A DNA stretch of 64,000 nucleotides from Aquimarina sp. AU474 (GCF_900312815.1 NZ_OMPE01000008.1:620001-684000); one strand, 5' to 3'; numbered from the stretch's first letter, positions 36,901 through 46,179 are shown. The notes: generated by a model from the sequence alone, not told the origin. Translations and numbers: made by a program.

Positions 36901-37640
36901 TTAGCATTAAGCAAACAAAACAAGAAAGTAACGTGTTCTATAACGGTAAAGCAATGACCAATATTACAGAAACCAAATACAATTTCCCTAATTATCTCCC
37001 GATAAAAACGAAAAGCACAAATAGTAAGGGACAAACTGAAGAAGTAACTATGACATATGCATTTACCGAATACTCGGAAATGGATAAGAGAAACTTTTTA
37101 AGTCAACCATATCAAATTACCACAAAGGTAAATGGAACAATTGTTTCGATAAAAAGAACAAGTTGGGTTGCAGAAGATAAAATCTATGCTTCCGAAACTT
37201 GGGCAGGAAACTCTTATGATAATTTGAGAAAAATTAGAGAAGTAAGTAAAATGAATACATATGGTCAGGTGTTGGAAACAACAAATGGAAGAGGCCAATA
37301 TAAATGTATGTTATATGGTTATAATAACAAATACCCTGTGGCTACTTTATCCAATGCAAAGCACAATGATGTCATTAATAATTTGGATGTAACCGAATCT
37401 GCACTGCAGAACTTAAATAATTCAAATCTGAAATCAGAATTAAGTAAACTATATAGTAGACTACCTAATGCGATGATTAAACTAAGTCTATATGATATTG
37501 AAGGAAAAATAATGACTCAAGTCAATGAGAGACAAAGAGAAATTAAAAATAACTATGATAACTTTAATCGTTTGGATTATATAAGTGATCATAATAATAA
37601 TGTTCTGAAGAAGAATATTTATAATTATAAAACAGAATAA
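33906..37640 (+). CDS. Exported SpvB/RHS-like surface protein without toxin tip
   Basis: 1244 residues. The N-terminal signal peptide is cleaved near 'SYPQ'. The first 400 residues resemble the SpvB/Tc-toxin B-type opening: 'SINEATGKVTFGVPIASI', 'YSVALTYDGK', 'VGVGFSLPI', 'FFLQDGNNTKLFC'. A middle of about 350 residues is rich in Trp/Asn turns like a beta-propeller. The end carries YD-like segments and stops with 'YDNFNRLDYISDHNNNVL' and 'NIYNYKTE'. There is no core motif and no hypervariable C-terminus. It follows the RHS toxin gene by 65 bases; it may be a shell partner or a separate surface protein. Confidence 0.7.
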   Translation: MYFLKKIIVILLILLSVKSYPQEAVDITTPQLSSFNSGQSIEGFIQNSINEATGKVTFGVPIASISARGVSYSVALTYDGKSSFDTGSNTNKYNPASTVGVGFSLPISKIVTDNKGTASKEDDDFFLQDGNNTKLFCTNKIDPGNIEGETIWEFQAEKYIPWKIKYYKSEKFDLHGVLVERPLDYWMVIDDKGTEYVYGETQNARENMVAWGNWIGNSKKNGGSRATIVWNLSTIKDQWDNDINFEYELQENFVGNVKQTEASYIKKIISSTGENIRFNYGTKSVSEFYEPHIEYAEPDAYQERYEKRYLQNIATYNSSNGLMYTYNFAYTLENNSSSTDKKRYLSSITQENEIGESLPNQRFEYHTTGDFKGGIKKIIYPMGSSVTYNYENKTLFTNSPHNNTGSAPNNFGYNYYSIATKENYALMLLKSKSPIRDGKHRFKIVRYTWNGQDWTHNSFVLPYLIKDTHPTTGVWLENFQSVFGAEYYGFMHNDGNFIRMDLFHLKPDGINWDHKTENHLNVGAGRPSLISGNEFVAIGGHHNGKIHMYNWNLKRWNREIINQGAGQYYYGATNNFILSLNEDGGNDLITGVNHEDNYYIHYLDASKNWITKSWSAAADPYINGIEEASYFYPGNAMAGFVAYDNPEFFLRWDENYNLLKPDNVLGSVNDDNPIIPTYSGMFTLQNRFYQHSIKYARFNGINWNVFNLPTSSSYYAKPSYGEDFATFQNHANNKRTGYTLYNPNTDSWEYTNGLNTYPWYSTNNKITGVASDFLIAGNQIYTFSNTSLSPIANQTLPYTNVFSHTDGLSHGFIKLASHTTSGSTASENFEKGMYVYVNKKNNQISTIDLGKKYHMAGPTIFAGKTPFLSTNAMWLRNQGASDYLYRIIDDKVNNVVKDIVVTKVQTNNGNNEIRETVYTYQNPNSTKNNDFTFYGNVTIENKGYGASSIGKLTKKYDNGATDAQMAGLLLEEIAKDTNGVTISHSISTFEKYDAIPRRFSIKQTKQESNVFYNGKAMTNITETKYNFPNYLPIKTKSTNSKGQTEEVTMTYAFTEYSEMDKRNFLSQPYQITTKVNGTIVSIKRTSWVAEDKIYASETWAGNSYDNLRKIREVSKMNTYGQVLETTNGRGQYKCMLYGYNNKYPVATLSNAKHNDVINNLDVTESALQNLNNSNLKSELSKLYSRLPNAMIKLSLYDIEGKIMTQVNERQREIKNNYDNFNRLDYISDHNNNVLKKNIYNYKTE

Positions 37641-37696
37641 ATTGACCATAATTATTACAAGTTAGGTAAAAGATAACATTTTAATGAAATGATCAG

Positions 37697-37728
37697 ATAG
37701 CTCGGACCTAAAAACCCGAGCTATTTTT
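37697..37728 (+). terminator. Terminator closing the RHS locus
   Basis: A 9-bp stem (37697-37705 with 37716-37724), 10-base loop, T-run after it, 57 bases past the stop of the 1244-aa gene. Confidence 0.8.
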
Positions 37729-37936
37729 ATTTAGAACAAAGTATACTCCTACCCTTTCTTGAAATAGAAAACATCTCTTTTTAGTATACGAAAAAACGTA
37801 TTATCTTCATTATAAACACCTTAAAAATAGAAGTTTAACCAAACAGGTATATATAATATCAGTATTGGATATTTTTTAATTATTTAAAGGTATTGTTTGT
37901 TGTAATTTTAATAATTAACACAAACTTTACTTTATT

Positions 37937-40900
37937 ATGAATTTTATTGTTAAAATATCGATTATTTACCTGTTACTATTTTCAACAGCATCGATTAAGG
38001 CTCAACAGGCAATAGACGAACCCTGCTCATTTGATCAGATCAAAGAAGAATTCTACAAGGACAACCCTGAAGAACTACGAAAAGCATTAGCTTTTGAAAA
38101 AAAAGTAAAGCAACATGCTTTACAAAAGAAAATAACCCCCAATAAAGCTGCAGGCTCTTATATTGTACCTGTAGTTTTTCACATCTACGATGCCAAATAC
38201 CCCAATGATAGTGATGGTAACATAAGAAATGTTACCGATGCCAGAATAATACAAGCACTTAAGGATATTAATGATGATTTTAAAGGTTTCAACGATCCTG
38301 TAGATAATGCTTTTGGCAATATTGAAGGAGGAATGAATATTGAGTTTAGATTAGCTCAAGTAGATCCCAATGGCAACACCACAACCGGAATCATTTACCA
38401 CGAAAGAAAAGAAGGTTTTGGACTTAGTAGCAACAATGCAGAGATCGCAAAATATGCTTGGGATAATTTTAAATACATGAATGTTCATATACAAGAAGTG
38501 ATCAAATCCGGTAGTACTACGCAGTCTGGCATAGCTTGGTTTCCCGCTCAAAACATGTCTGAAGAAGGTACAGCAAGAGTAGTGTATAATGGTAAATATA
38601 TCATTTACTCCCCTCCTGCCTCATCCTTAACGCATGAGTTTGGGCATTTCTTGGGATTGCACCATACGTTTAATGGAGGATGTGTATCTGGTGATGACCA
38701 AGGAGATCTTGTAGCAGATACACCTCCTACATTAGCGGGTACAGCATCAGAACAAGGAGGAAGATCTTGTAAATCAGGAGTTACAAACTGTTTTAATAAT
38801 TTGATCAATCATCAAAACCACATGGATTATAACCCCTGTGAATCTATGTTTACCAAAGGGCAAGTAACTCGAATGGAATCTTTTATGGATCATGAAGCAA
38901 GAATCACTTTATGGCAAGATGCTAATTTGATAGCCACAGGTGTTAAACAAGCTGATTTGGGGGCCAGAGTAATTTTTACCTATCAAGATAGCGAAGATAG
39001 TGCAGTAGATCAAGCGTTGGCATTTATAGAAGGTTTTGCAAATAATAACGGAGACATACTTAATAAAAAAAGAATCAAAGCTGTTGCTGGCGCTCAATTT
39101 GCTATTACAGGTCAAATGCAAGAAGGTGTTCACTTTACAACAACCAATGTACCCAATGGTTTAAGTACTCAAATTACAGTGCAGGACAATGAAAATGCCA
39201 TTATAACATTTACTGGCAATGCTACAAACCACAGTAAAGCAGATTCTAAAGAAATTAAAATTACATTATTAAACCCTGCCATTGTAGGTGGTGTAAATTC
39301 ATTATACTCCAAAACAGGAGTATACGATATCAATTTTATTGACCCATATAAACCCTACTATGAGATGTACTCTCCAGCTATAGTAACCGGGCGTTCTGTA
39401 CAAAATTATAACGATGCCATAGCATCAAAATTTAATTCATTAGTAATAGGTGGTCGATACAGAACTAGGCTACGATCATATGATGGTAATACAATCACTA
39501 TTGACAATAATGCTATGGAGTTTGATGTACTGTGCAACCCAGGTAGTATAAATATAAAAAACTTAGCCGAAGGAACAACCATAAGTGCTAACACTTCAGG
39601 AACGTGGATAGGAAGACAAGCCGTTGCTACATCTCCCCCGCGAATAGCTGGTGCTGGGTATACTTCTTGGCATGGTAAAACCGGATATGTAGGTATTAGA
39701 GTACCTACGATAACAGGGGATTATGTATATGGCTGGTTAAGAATAAAGGTCACCGCCAATGGAGAATATGCAGAGTTAACAACTTTTGGATTAAACCCAG
39801 ATCCTGGCAAATCTATGCAGGCAACGGTTGCCGTACCTAATTTGGTGTATTCTAGTGATCGTTTTTTAGAATCCGTGAAGAATGATGGCACAATAGAAAA
39901 TGAAATCACAGTAGATATTAAAGACGCCTCCTTATCGGTTTCAGGAACTTTGGTTTCAGGTAATCATTATAGCATAAGAAATGTTCCTAAAGGATTAACT
40001 TTTACCGCAAAAGTAATGAACTCCAGACAACTCAAGTTAACCATGAAAGGTATTGCTACCGAAAGTGATTGGGCCCAATATGAAGGATTTGTAAAAAACA
40101 TAAGATTAAAATTTAAGAGTACCATATTCGCAAATGGAATTGGCTCTCAAGTAGCATTCAAAGAGTTTCCACTCAATATAGAATATATAGGCAATGCATA
40201 CACCAAAGTACCATCGCCTATAAGAAGATTCGTGGTGGGTTCAGATTCAGAAAATGGCAGTACTACCATTTTACCCTGGACTTATAACCTAGAATTTACT
40301 TCGGCATCATACCAATTTCAAGAATATCCAGCAAGCAACTCAAGTAATGAGTTTCCTGGGGTTAAATTTATTTCGTGGCGAAAGGACGCCGTAGCCAACG
40401 CCAATTATGAACTTACACCATTAAATGCGGGATCTGTTATTGGACCCAATAATTCCTGGAAAAACGGAAGAGAATACAATGAAGGAAGAGGGCAACATAT
40501 GATGGATTCTGAAACATATAGAGCCTGGCGCGGAAGAACAAGTTATGCCGGGGTTAGAATAAACCGATCTGGAAGAATGCATTATGGTTGGTTAAAAATA
40601 AAAGTAGGCACCAACGGAAGAACATATGAAATTCTAGAATATGGACTACAAGGTATCCCAGAAGCTTCTATAAAAGCTGGCACCAAAGATTCTGATGATG
40701 TACAAACCTATTGTGATGCTAAAGGTAATAATGGTACCGAAGGAATTACTAATGTAGAATTTGCAGGGATAGATAAATCTTCAGCTAGAGATGCAACTGG
40801 GTATTCTGATTATACCGGAAATACTGCTTTCGTTGCTCGAGGAAAAGAGTATCCTTTAAAGGTAAATGTTGTAGGGTGGAATGGTGGTTCTGCTGCCCGA

Positions 40901-43063
40901 ATATATGTATGGTTCGATTGGAATAATGATTTCGATTTTAGAGATTCTGGAGAATATCTGGAAGTGATAAAAACATCTAATACTACTGGAGAGATTAGTG
41001 TAAATATCCCTACCAATGCCCAGTTAGGTGTTACACGTATGAGAATACGAGTAGATGACAGGGCTAGTAACGCAGATTGTGGAGATAGAAGCCGCGGTGA
41101 AGTTGAAGATTACCAAGTAAATATTGGCATTGCCAATGCTTCTTGTACCGATGGTGAACAAAATGGTGATGAAACAGGAGTCGATTGCGGTGGATCGTCT
41201 TGTAACGACTGTATTCCTGAGCCAACTTGTGATGATGGGATTAAAAATGGAGGTGAAACAGAAGTTGATTGCGGAGGTGAATTTTGCGAACCATGTGAAA
41301 TCTTTACAGAAATTTGTGCAGCAACTGCAACAGGAACGGGTGAAGGGATTGATATCAATAATGTAACTTTTGGCAGTATCAATAATAATTCTACTGGTGA
41401 TAATCAATATACCGATTACTCTAATATCTCTACAAACCTTACCACGGGGCAACAATTAGCATTGACCATAACTACAAAAAATACCTGGAACCCTACTACT
41501 GTCGCAGTATGGATTGATTGGAATAATGATAATGATTTTAGAGATGATCAAGAAAAAGTGTTGTACATATCAGGCATTCAAAATGGTTCTTATACGAGTA
41601 CAGTTACTGTTCCTGCATCTGCAACGACAAATACGTCATTACGTATGAGAGTACGATCAGGATACTACCAAGATGTATTAAGACCATGTGGTACTATTAC
41701 TTCAATTGGCGAAGTAGAAGATTATAGAGTTACTATTACAGAGGGATCGGGTCCATCTTGTAGTGATGGTATACAAAATGGAGATGAAACCGGAATAGAT
41801 TGTGGTGGCTCTTGTGATCCGTGTCCAACTGTGACATATTGCAATATGAATGGAACAAACTCTAATGATGATTCAATAGCGAATGTAAATTTTGCAGGAA
41901 TAAATAACAGCTCTTCAAATAGCACTACTGGATACGAGAACTACACAACCATTTCTGGTAATGTTACCAAAGGAGGATCAACAAATCTTAAAGTCACCAT
42001 TGTAGGATATCAAGGGGGAGCCAATAATGAAGTGTATGCATGGTTCGACTGGAATATAGATGGAGATTTTACCGATGTAGGTGAGAAATTTGAAATAACT
42101 ACCCAAACAAGTAATACCATTCGTGAGTTACTAATAAATATACCTAGCACAGCTAAAACAGGAAGCACAAGAATGCGAGTTGTAGTGGGATACGATGCTA
42201 ATGATGGTAATAGTTCTTGCGGGACCATAAATTATGGTGAAGTAGAGGATTATACTATCAATATTAGTAACGGTTCTGGTCCAACCTGCACAGATGGTAT
42301 TCAAAATGGAAATGAAACCGGTATCGATTGTGGAGGAACATGCACACCTTGTAACAATGACGGTACAATAGTATATGTCGATATCGAGGACAAAACCACT
42401 AATTCATCAAATACTTGGAATTTCTTTAGAATTGAAACAGGCGACGAAAATGGATTTGGAGGATGGTTCTCCAATAGTACTATTCGATTAGTTACTTATG
42501 AAAAGGATGTCGTTTGCCAAGGCACCAGCAATAATGTAACTTTAATAGAAGAAGGTGTCGAAGTGAACTCCTCTAGCAACTTTGTTGCCAATTCTAATAG
42601 TTTCTTAATTAGTTCCTCATCATACACAAGCTGGAATGGAAAACTAGGTTATATAGGATTTTCTTTCAAAATTAATGGAGCCACTCATTATGGATGGTTT
42701 TATGCAACAGTCGCTAATAATGGATTATCATATACTATAAAAGATTACGCATATAACACGATACCAAACCAAGGTTTAATAACAAAGAGACCTACAAGAA
42801 CCAAAGATGAATTAGAACAAAATACTCCTAACCTATACCCTAACCCATTCGACAACACCTTTACGATTGATGTTTCTACGATGAATAGCGAGGCTTTAGT
42901 TGTAAAAGTATATAACCTACTAGGGAAAGAGGTGATTCATAAAAATTACAAAAAAAATCCAGGTAGAATAGTTTTAGGTAAACAAATTAAAGTATCAGGA
43001 AGTTATTTTGTAAAAATACAGACCAAAACAAAAAATACGATTCTACGACTTATTAAACTCTAA
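37937..43063 (+). CDS. Secreted M43-type metallopeptidase with GEVED domains and T9SS tail
   Basis: 1708 residues with a signal peptide. The catalytic domain holds HExxHxxGxxH at 233-243 (HEFGHFLGLHH; zinc His233, His237, His243, catalytic Glu234) and the distal 'MDYNPCESMFTKGQ' Met-turn region, as in pappalysin-type M43 peptidases. Three modules with W-x-G, Y-x-G and YGW motifs follow. GEVED domains end at about 1055, 1258 and 1434. Between them lie Cys-rich linkers ('DGIQNGDETGIDCGG' type, four copies). The last about 75 residues ('NLYPNPFDNTFTI', 'VYNLLGKEV', 'GSYFVKI') are a type A T9SS sorting domain. It is probably an extracellular or surface protease. Confidence 0.9.
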   Translation: MNFIVKISIIYLLLFSTASIKAQQAIDEPCSFDQIKEEFYKDNPEELRKALAFEKKVKQHALQKKITPNKAAGSYIVPVVFHIYDAKYPNDSDGNIRNVTDARIIQALKDINDDFKGFNDPVDNAFGNIEGGMNIEFRLAQVDPNGNTTTGIIYHERKEGFGLSSNNAEIAKYAWDNFKYMNVHIQEVIKSGSTTQSGIAWFPAQNMSEEGTARVVYNGKYIIYSPPASSLTHEFGHFLGLHHTFNGGCVSGDDQGDLVADTPPTLAGTASEQGGRSCKSGVTNCFNNLINHQNHMDYNPCESMFTKGQVTRMESFMDHEARITLWQDANLIATGVKQADLGARVIFTYQDSEDSAVDQALAFIEGFANNNGDILNKKRIKAVAGAQFAITGQMQEGVHFTTTNVPNGLSTQITVQDNENAIITFTGNATNHSKADSKEIKITLLNPAIVGGVNSLYSKTGVYDINFIDPYKPYYEMYSPAIVTGRSVQNYNDAIASKFNSLVIGGRYRTRLRSYDGNTITIDNNAMEFDVLCNPGSINIKNLAEGTTISANTSGTWIGRQAVATSPPRIAGAGYTSWHGKTGYVGIRVPTITGDYVYGWLRIKVTANGEYAELTTFGLNPDPGKSMQATVAVPNLVYSSDRFLESVKNDGTIENEITVDIKDASLSVSGTLVSGNHYSIRNVPKGLTFTAKVMNSRQLKLTMKGIATESDWAQYEGFVKNIRLKFKSTIFANGIGSQVAFKEFPLNIEYIGNAYTKVPSPIRRFVVGSDSENGSTTILPWTYNLEFTSASYQFQEYPASNSSNEFPGVKFISWRKDAVANANYELTPLNAGSVIGPNNSWKNGREYNEGRGQHMMDSETYRAWRGRTSYAGVRINRSGRMHYGWLKIKVGTNGRTYEILEYGLQGIPEASIKAGTKDSDDVQTYCDAKGNNGTEGITNVEFAGIDKSSARDATGYSDYTGNTAFVARGKEYPLKVNVVGWNGGSAARIYVWFDWNNDFDFRDSGEYLEVIKTSNTTGEISVNIPTNAQLGVTRMRIRVDDRASNADCGDRSRGEVEDYQVNIGIANASCTDGEQNGDETGVDCGGSSCNDCIPEPTCDDGIKNGGETEVDCGGEFCEPCEIFTEICAATATGTGEGIDINNVTFGSINNNSTGDNQYTDYSNISTNLTTGQQLALTITTKNTWNPTTVAVWIDWNNDNDFRDDQEKVLYISGIQNGSYTSTVTVPASATTNTSLRMRVRSGYYQDVLRPCGTITSIGEVEDYRVTITEGSGPSCSDGIQNGDETGIDCGGSCDPCPTVTYCNMNGTNSNDDSIANVNFAGINNSSSNSTTGYENYTTISGNVTKGGSTNLKVTIVGYQGGANNEVYAWFDWNIDGDFTDVGEKFEITTQTSNTIRELLINIPSTAKTGSTRMRVVVGYDANDGNSSCGTINYGEVEDYTINISNGSGPTCTDGIQNGNETGIDCGGTCTPCNNDGTIVYVDIEDKTTNSSNTWNFFRIETGDENGFGGWFSNSTIRLVTYEKDVVCQGTSNNVTLIEEGVEVNSSSNFVANSNSFLISSSSYTSWNGKLGYIGFSFKINGATHYGWFYATVANNGLSYTIKDYAYNTIPNQGLITKRPTRTKDELEQNTPNLYPNPFDNTFTIDVSTMNSEALVVKVYNLLGKEVIHKNYKKNPGRIVLGKQIKVSGSYFVKIQTKTKNTILRLIKL

Positions 43064-43120
43064 ACACACAAATAGTAATGCCGTTACGAATACGTAATGA
43101 AGTTTGTTAGTTAGTAATTA

Positions 43121-43152
43121 AACAGCTGCTCTACTATGCAGCTGTTTTTTTA
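43121..43152 (+). terminator. Intrinsic terminator after the metallopeptidase
   Basis: A perfect 9-bp stem (43121-43129 with 43138-43146), 8-base loop, long T-run. Confidence 0.88.
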
Positions 43153-43269
43153 TTTTATACTAATGAACTCTAATTAACAAGAGTAATCTTCAAGGATATA
43201 TTTCTTAACCCCAGTAAAGAATTAAAAAGATCAAAGAAAAAACACCTAATAATCAATGGTTTATTTTTT

Positions 43270-43285
43270 TGGCACGCTGATTGAT
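43270..43285 (+). promoter_or_regulatory. Sigma-54-type promoter, second copy
   Basis: TGGCACG, four bases, then TTGAT, preceded by a T-run, 57 bases before the chosen ATG. It differs from the canonical -12 GC in the same way as the copy at 26178. A longer reading frame (from 43256) would begin inside it. Confidence 0.7.
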
Positions 43286-43342
43286 ACTATAAAAGTGAGC
43301 ATCAAAAACACAAATCGAGATACTCATTTAAAATCAAGAATT

Positions 43343-44653
43343 ATGAAAAAATTTGTTTTACTTTTTACAGGATTATTATTAGCAACATTTACAGCTAATG
43401 CATCAGAAACAAATACTGAGTCTTCTACTCGTTATTATAATAACGGAAAGTCATTTATCTTCAGTGAAGGAGGAATTGATTTTTCAATTTATGCTGATGG
43501 CCAATTTGATTTTTATATCAATGGGTCAAGAGGAGGAGTTAATGTTGGTCTAAATGCACCTGGGGTAAACATAAGTTTTAATTCTGGATATGATTATGAC
43601 GCTTTTGTACAATATGATGATTACGGAGCGGTTGTACAGGTAGAAGATACTCCTATTTTTTACGATCACTACGGTAGAATAACACAAGCTGGTGATGTAT
43701 TTATTAATTACAATAACTATGGTCGTATCTCAAGAGTAGGTGGATTATATGTAAACTATAACAGTTATGGAAACTTCTTAAACTGTACTGGATATATAAA
43801 CAACTATAACAGACATTATGTATATAGACCATTTCACGCATATTTCACTATACCTGTAGTAAGTAGATGTATAGTGTACACGAGACCATATAGAAGGTAT
43901 TATACACCATATAGATGTTCATATACAGTATATAGATCAAACTATTATAACGGATATTACCACAGACCTTATAGAAGCCGTAACTATTACAGACCTCACA
44001 ATAGAATAACAAGCTATAACAGAGGGTATAGAGGTTCTAATATTAGAAACGTAGGTTACAGATCAAGAGGTCATAGAACGGCTATGTATAAGAGAAATGA
44101 TCGTAACTATAGCACAATTAACAGAAGTAGATCTAGATCTACTAATTACGGAACAAGAACTGCTACAAGAAGTAGATCTAACAATACCGGAACAAGAAGT
44201 GTAACTAGAAGCAGATCTTATGATAATGGTACAAGAAATGTAAATAGAACTCGTAGTGTTACTCCTGATCAGAGATCACGTACTGTAAACAGAAATACAC
44301 AAAGTACATCTAGAACTAGATCTGGTAATAGAACTACTCCATCAAGAGGAACGGTACAAACGACTAAAAGAACAAGAAATACAGTATCGAATAGATCAAA
44401 TAACTATAGTAGTAAACCGAAGTACACAAGTTCTGGTAGTACTCAAGCAAGAAAACCAAGAACTACTTCTAGAAATTACTCTAGAAATGTAACAAAAGGT
44501 TCTAGCAACAGTCGTTATAGTAATAGAGCTGCAAATACAGCAAAAACTAGTACTAATAAAAAAAGAAGCAATACATATAGCAGATCTTCTAGAGGATCTA
44601 GTAACTCAAAATCAAGTAGTCCAAGATCACGTTCGGCTAGAAGTAGAAGCTAA
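43343..44653 (+). CDS. Exported Tyr/Arg/Ser-rich repeat protein (paralogue B)
   Basis: 436 residues from the ATG downstream of the sigma-54-type promoter. An upstream ATG (43256) would run through the promoter and hide the signal peptide. The signal peptide ends in ANA. At 40-58 is the shared 'FSEGGIDFSIYADGQFDF' module. Residues 91-154 hold four 16-residue repeats (Y-[DN]-x-Y-G). From about 155 on the chain is low complexity: Tyr/Arg-rich to about 250, then Arg/Ser/Thr/Asn-rich with many 'SRSR' and 'TRS' units to the end. The tail is strongly basic. It may bind nucleic acid or anionic polysaccharide at the surface; this is a guess. Confidence 0.78.
   Translation: MKKFVLLFTGLLLATFTANASETNTESSTRYYNNGKSFIFSEGGIDFSIYADGQFDFYINGSRGGVNVGLNAPGVNISFNSGYDYDAFVQYDDYGAVVQVEDTPIFYDHYGRITQAGDVFINYNNYGRISRVGGLYVNYNSYGNFLNCTGYINNYNRHYVYRPFHAYFTIPVVSRCIVYTRPYRRYYTPYRCSYTVYRSNYYNGYYHRPYRSRNYYRPHNRITSYNRGYRGSNIRNVGYRSRGHRTAMYKRNDRNYSTINRSRSRSTNYGTRTATRSRSNNTGTRSVTRSRSYDNGTRNVNRTRSVTPDQRSRTVNRNTQSTSRTRSGNRTTPSRGTVQTTKRTRNTVSNRSNNYSSKPKYTSSGSTQARKPRTTSRNYSRNVTKGSSNSRYSNRAANTAKTSTNKKRSNTYSRSSRGSSNSKSSSPRSRSARSRS
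43613..43804 (+). repeat. Four 16-residue protein repeats (paralogue B)
   Basis: Codes residues 91-154: units starting YDDYGAVVQVE, YDHYGRITQAG, YNNYGRISRVG and YNSYGNFLNCT. Same number and length of units as in paralogue A. Confidence 0.8.
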
Positions 44654-44694
44654 TAAAGATATATAAGAAATTTATTTTTTTGGTTGGTTAGTTG

Positions 44695-44739
44695 GAAAAT
44701 CCCTTAGAGACAAATGCTTAAGCATCTCTGGGGATTTTC
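44695..44739. terminator. Long hairpin shared by convergent genes
   Basis: The GAAAATCCC base (44695-44703) pairs with 44731-44739; an AGAGA/TCTCT inner stem and a TGCTTAAGCA apex follow. It covers the stop of the flippase gene on the other strand. TTGGTTAGTTG sits just before it, as after paralogue A. Confidence 0.7.
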
Positions 44740-46175
44740 TTTATTAGTTTATTAATGTCTGGAGATAATTTTAAGAAATACAATACTGCTGTATATCCCC
44801 CTACTATCAAAGCGCTTTTACAAATAATATTAAGTATAGGGTGAAAAGGGAAATTCCAGAAATAAAACCCTAAAACAAAACCTAAAATTAAAACTAACGA
44901 AAGAATCGTTTTATTAGAAAATGGATGCACTTTAAACTTTATATATACAATCCATAATTTGGCAATGTTATAACAGAAAACAGCACCAAATGTAGCTATA
45001 GCTGCTCCCGTTACTTTAAATATCGGTATACATATAACATTAAGAACAAAAGAAAGAATAGCCATTCCCACTCCTATATACAAAACTAATCTATAGTAAT
45101 CAGAAGTATATAGTATAGCATTATTGTTACCCATAGCGTTATCAAACAATTTTACACTTCCAATAAGGATAACTACCCATATATATAATTCATAATTATC
45201 AGGAATAACATCAAAAAGTTCATGGACGTTACAAACAATCAATACAAACAATAATCCACTGATTATCAAAAGGTTTATAGAGCTTTTTCTATACAAAGAC
45301 TTTAATTGACTCCAAGCTTTTTCATTAATTAACTTTGCTGTTAAAGGATAGGTGATTTGATGCATTGCTCTAGAAGGTATTATAATTACACTTGCTATAT
45401 ATGCGCAGATACCATATTTGGCCACATTTTCAATAGCCAAATACCTTTCTATCATAGTTTTATCAAGATCTATAAGTAAAGTTGCTACAGAGCCAGCAAT
45501 CAAGATCAATCCAGAATACTTTAAAACGGCAATATAATTAGTTGGTATAGGTATACTAAGCTTAATCTTATGTAGCTTAAAAGCGTATACCTTCATGATG
45601 GTGGTTCTTAACAAATAAGCAAACACCAATCCGTAAATAAACTGTTCTACAGATAAATAATCAAGATAAACCAGGAGCAATAGGATGCTAATACACACTC
45701 TTAAGAATAACTCTTTCATCATATTTCCAAAAACACTCTTTAATTTTACTTTGGACCATGCGAAAAAGACTTCAAAATAAGATAAGGCATAAGCTAAAAC
45801 AAAAATAGTCCAAATATAGGGTTGTACAATAGGGTTCCCTTTGCTAAAGTATCCCAACAATACATTATAAAACAGTACTCCTAAGCCACCTATTATAAGC
45901 GCCATAAATAAGGGTAGTACCAACATTAGGCTCATAAATTTATCTTGCTGTTTTCTATCTTTATATGAAGAAAAGAACTTTACAAGTGTATTATGCACAC
46001 CAAATGCTATAAGAGGCCATATCAAATTTGAAGCAGATATAAGATATGAAATCAAGCCATAATATTGCTCTTCCATGAAATTGGTAAATAAAAAAAGCGT
46101 ATTTATTGCTCCAATACCAAATCCCAAACAAGTAATAATTACATTCTTTACGGATTGATTAACAACTACTCCCAT
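44718..46175 (-). CDS. Oligosaccharide flippase (MOP/Wzx-like)
   Basis: 485 residues with about 12-14 hydrophobic helices. The N-terminal 'QSVKNVIITCLGFGIGAINTLF' and the paired helix pattern fit the polysaccharide flippase branch of the MOP superfamily. It would flip lipid-linked sugar repeat units across the inner membrane. It is third in a tight unit with YfhO and the glycosyltransferase (4-base gap to the latter). Its stop lies in the loop arm of the hairpin shared with paralogue B. Confidence 0.85.
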   Translation of the reverse strand: MGVVVNQSVKNVIITCLGFGIGAINTLFLFTNFMEEQYYGLISYLISASNLIWPLIAFGVHNTLVKFFSSYKDRKQQDKFMSLMLVLPLFMALIIGGLGVLFYNVLLGYFSKGNPIVQPYIWTIFVLAYALSYFEVFFAWSKVKLKSVFGNMMKELFLRVCISILLLLVYLDYLSVEQFIYGLVFAYLLRTTIMKVYAFKLHKIKLSIPIPTNYIAVLKYSGLILIAGSVATLLIDLDKTMIERYLAIENVAKYGICAYIASVIIIPSRAMHQITYPLTAKLINEKAWSQLKSLYRKSSINLLIISGLLFVLIVCNVHELFDVIPDNYELYIWVVILIGSVKLFDNAMGNNNAILYTSDYYRLVLYIGVGMAILSFVLNVICIPIFKVTGAAIATFGAVFCYNIAKLWIVYIKFKVHPFSNKTILSLVLILGFVLGFYFWNFPFHPILNIICKSALIVGGYTAVLYFLKLSPDINKLIKKIPRDA

Positions 46176-46179
46176 ACCT

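Noticed and set aside
41024..41455. 143-codon frame antisense to the metallopeptidase
   Set aside because: It mirrors the GEVED and Cys-rich repeats of the real gene, has no start context and is low in complexity; a shadow frame.
43256..43342. Longer N-terminus for paralogue B
   Set aside because: It reads through the sigma-54-type promoter and puts 29 residues before a good signal peptide.
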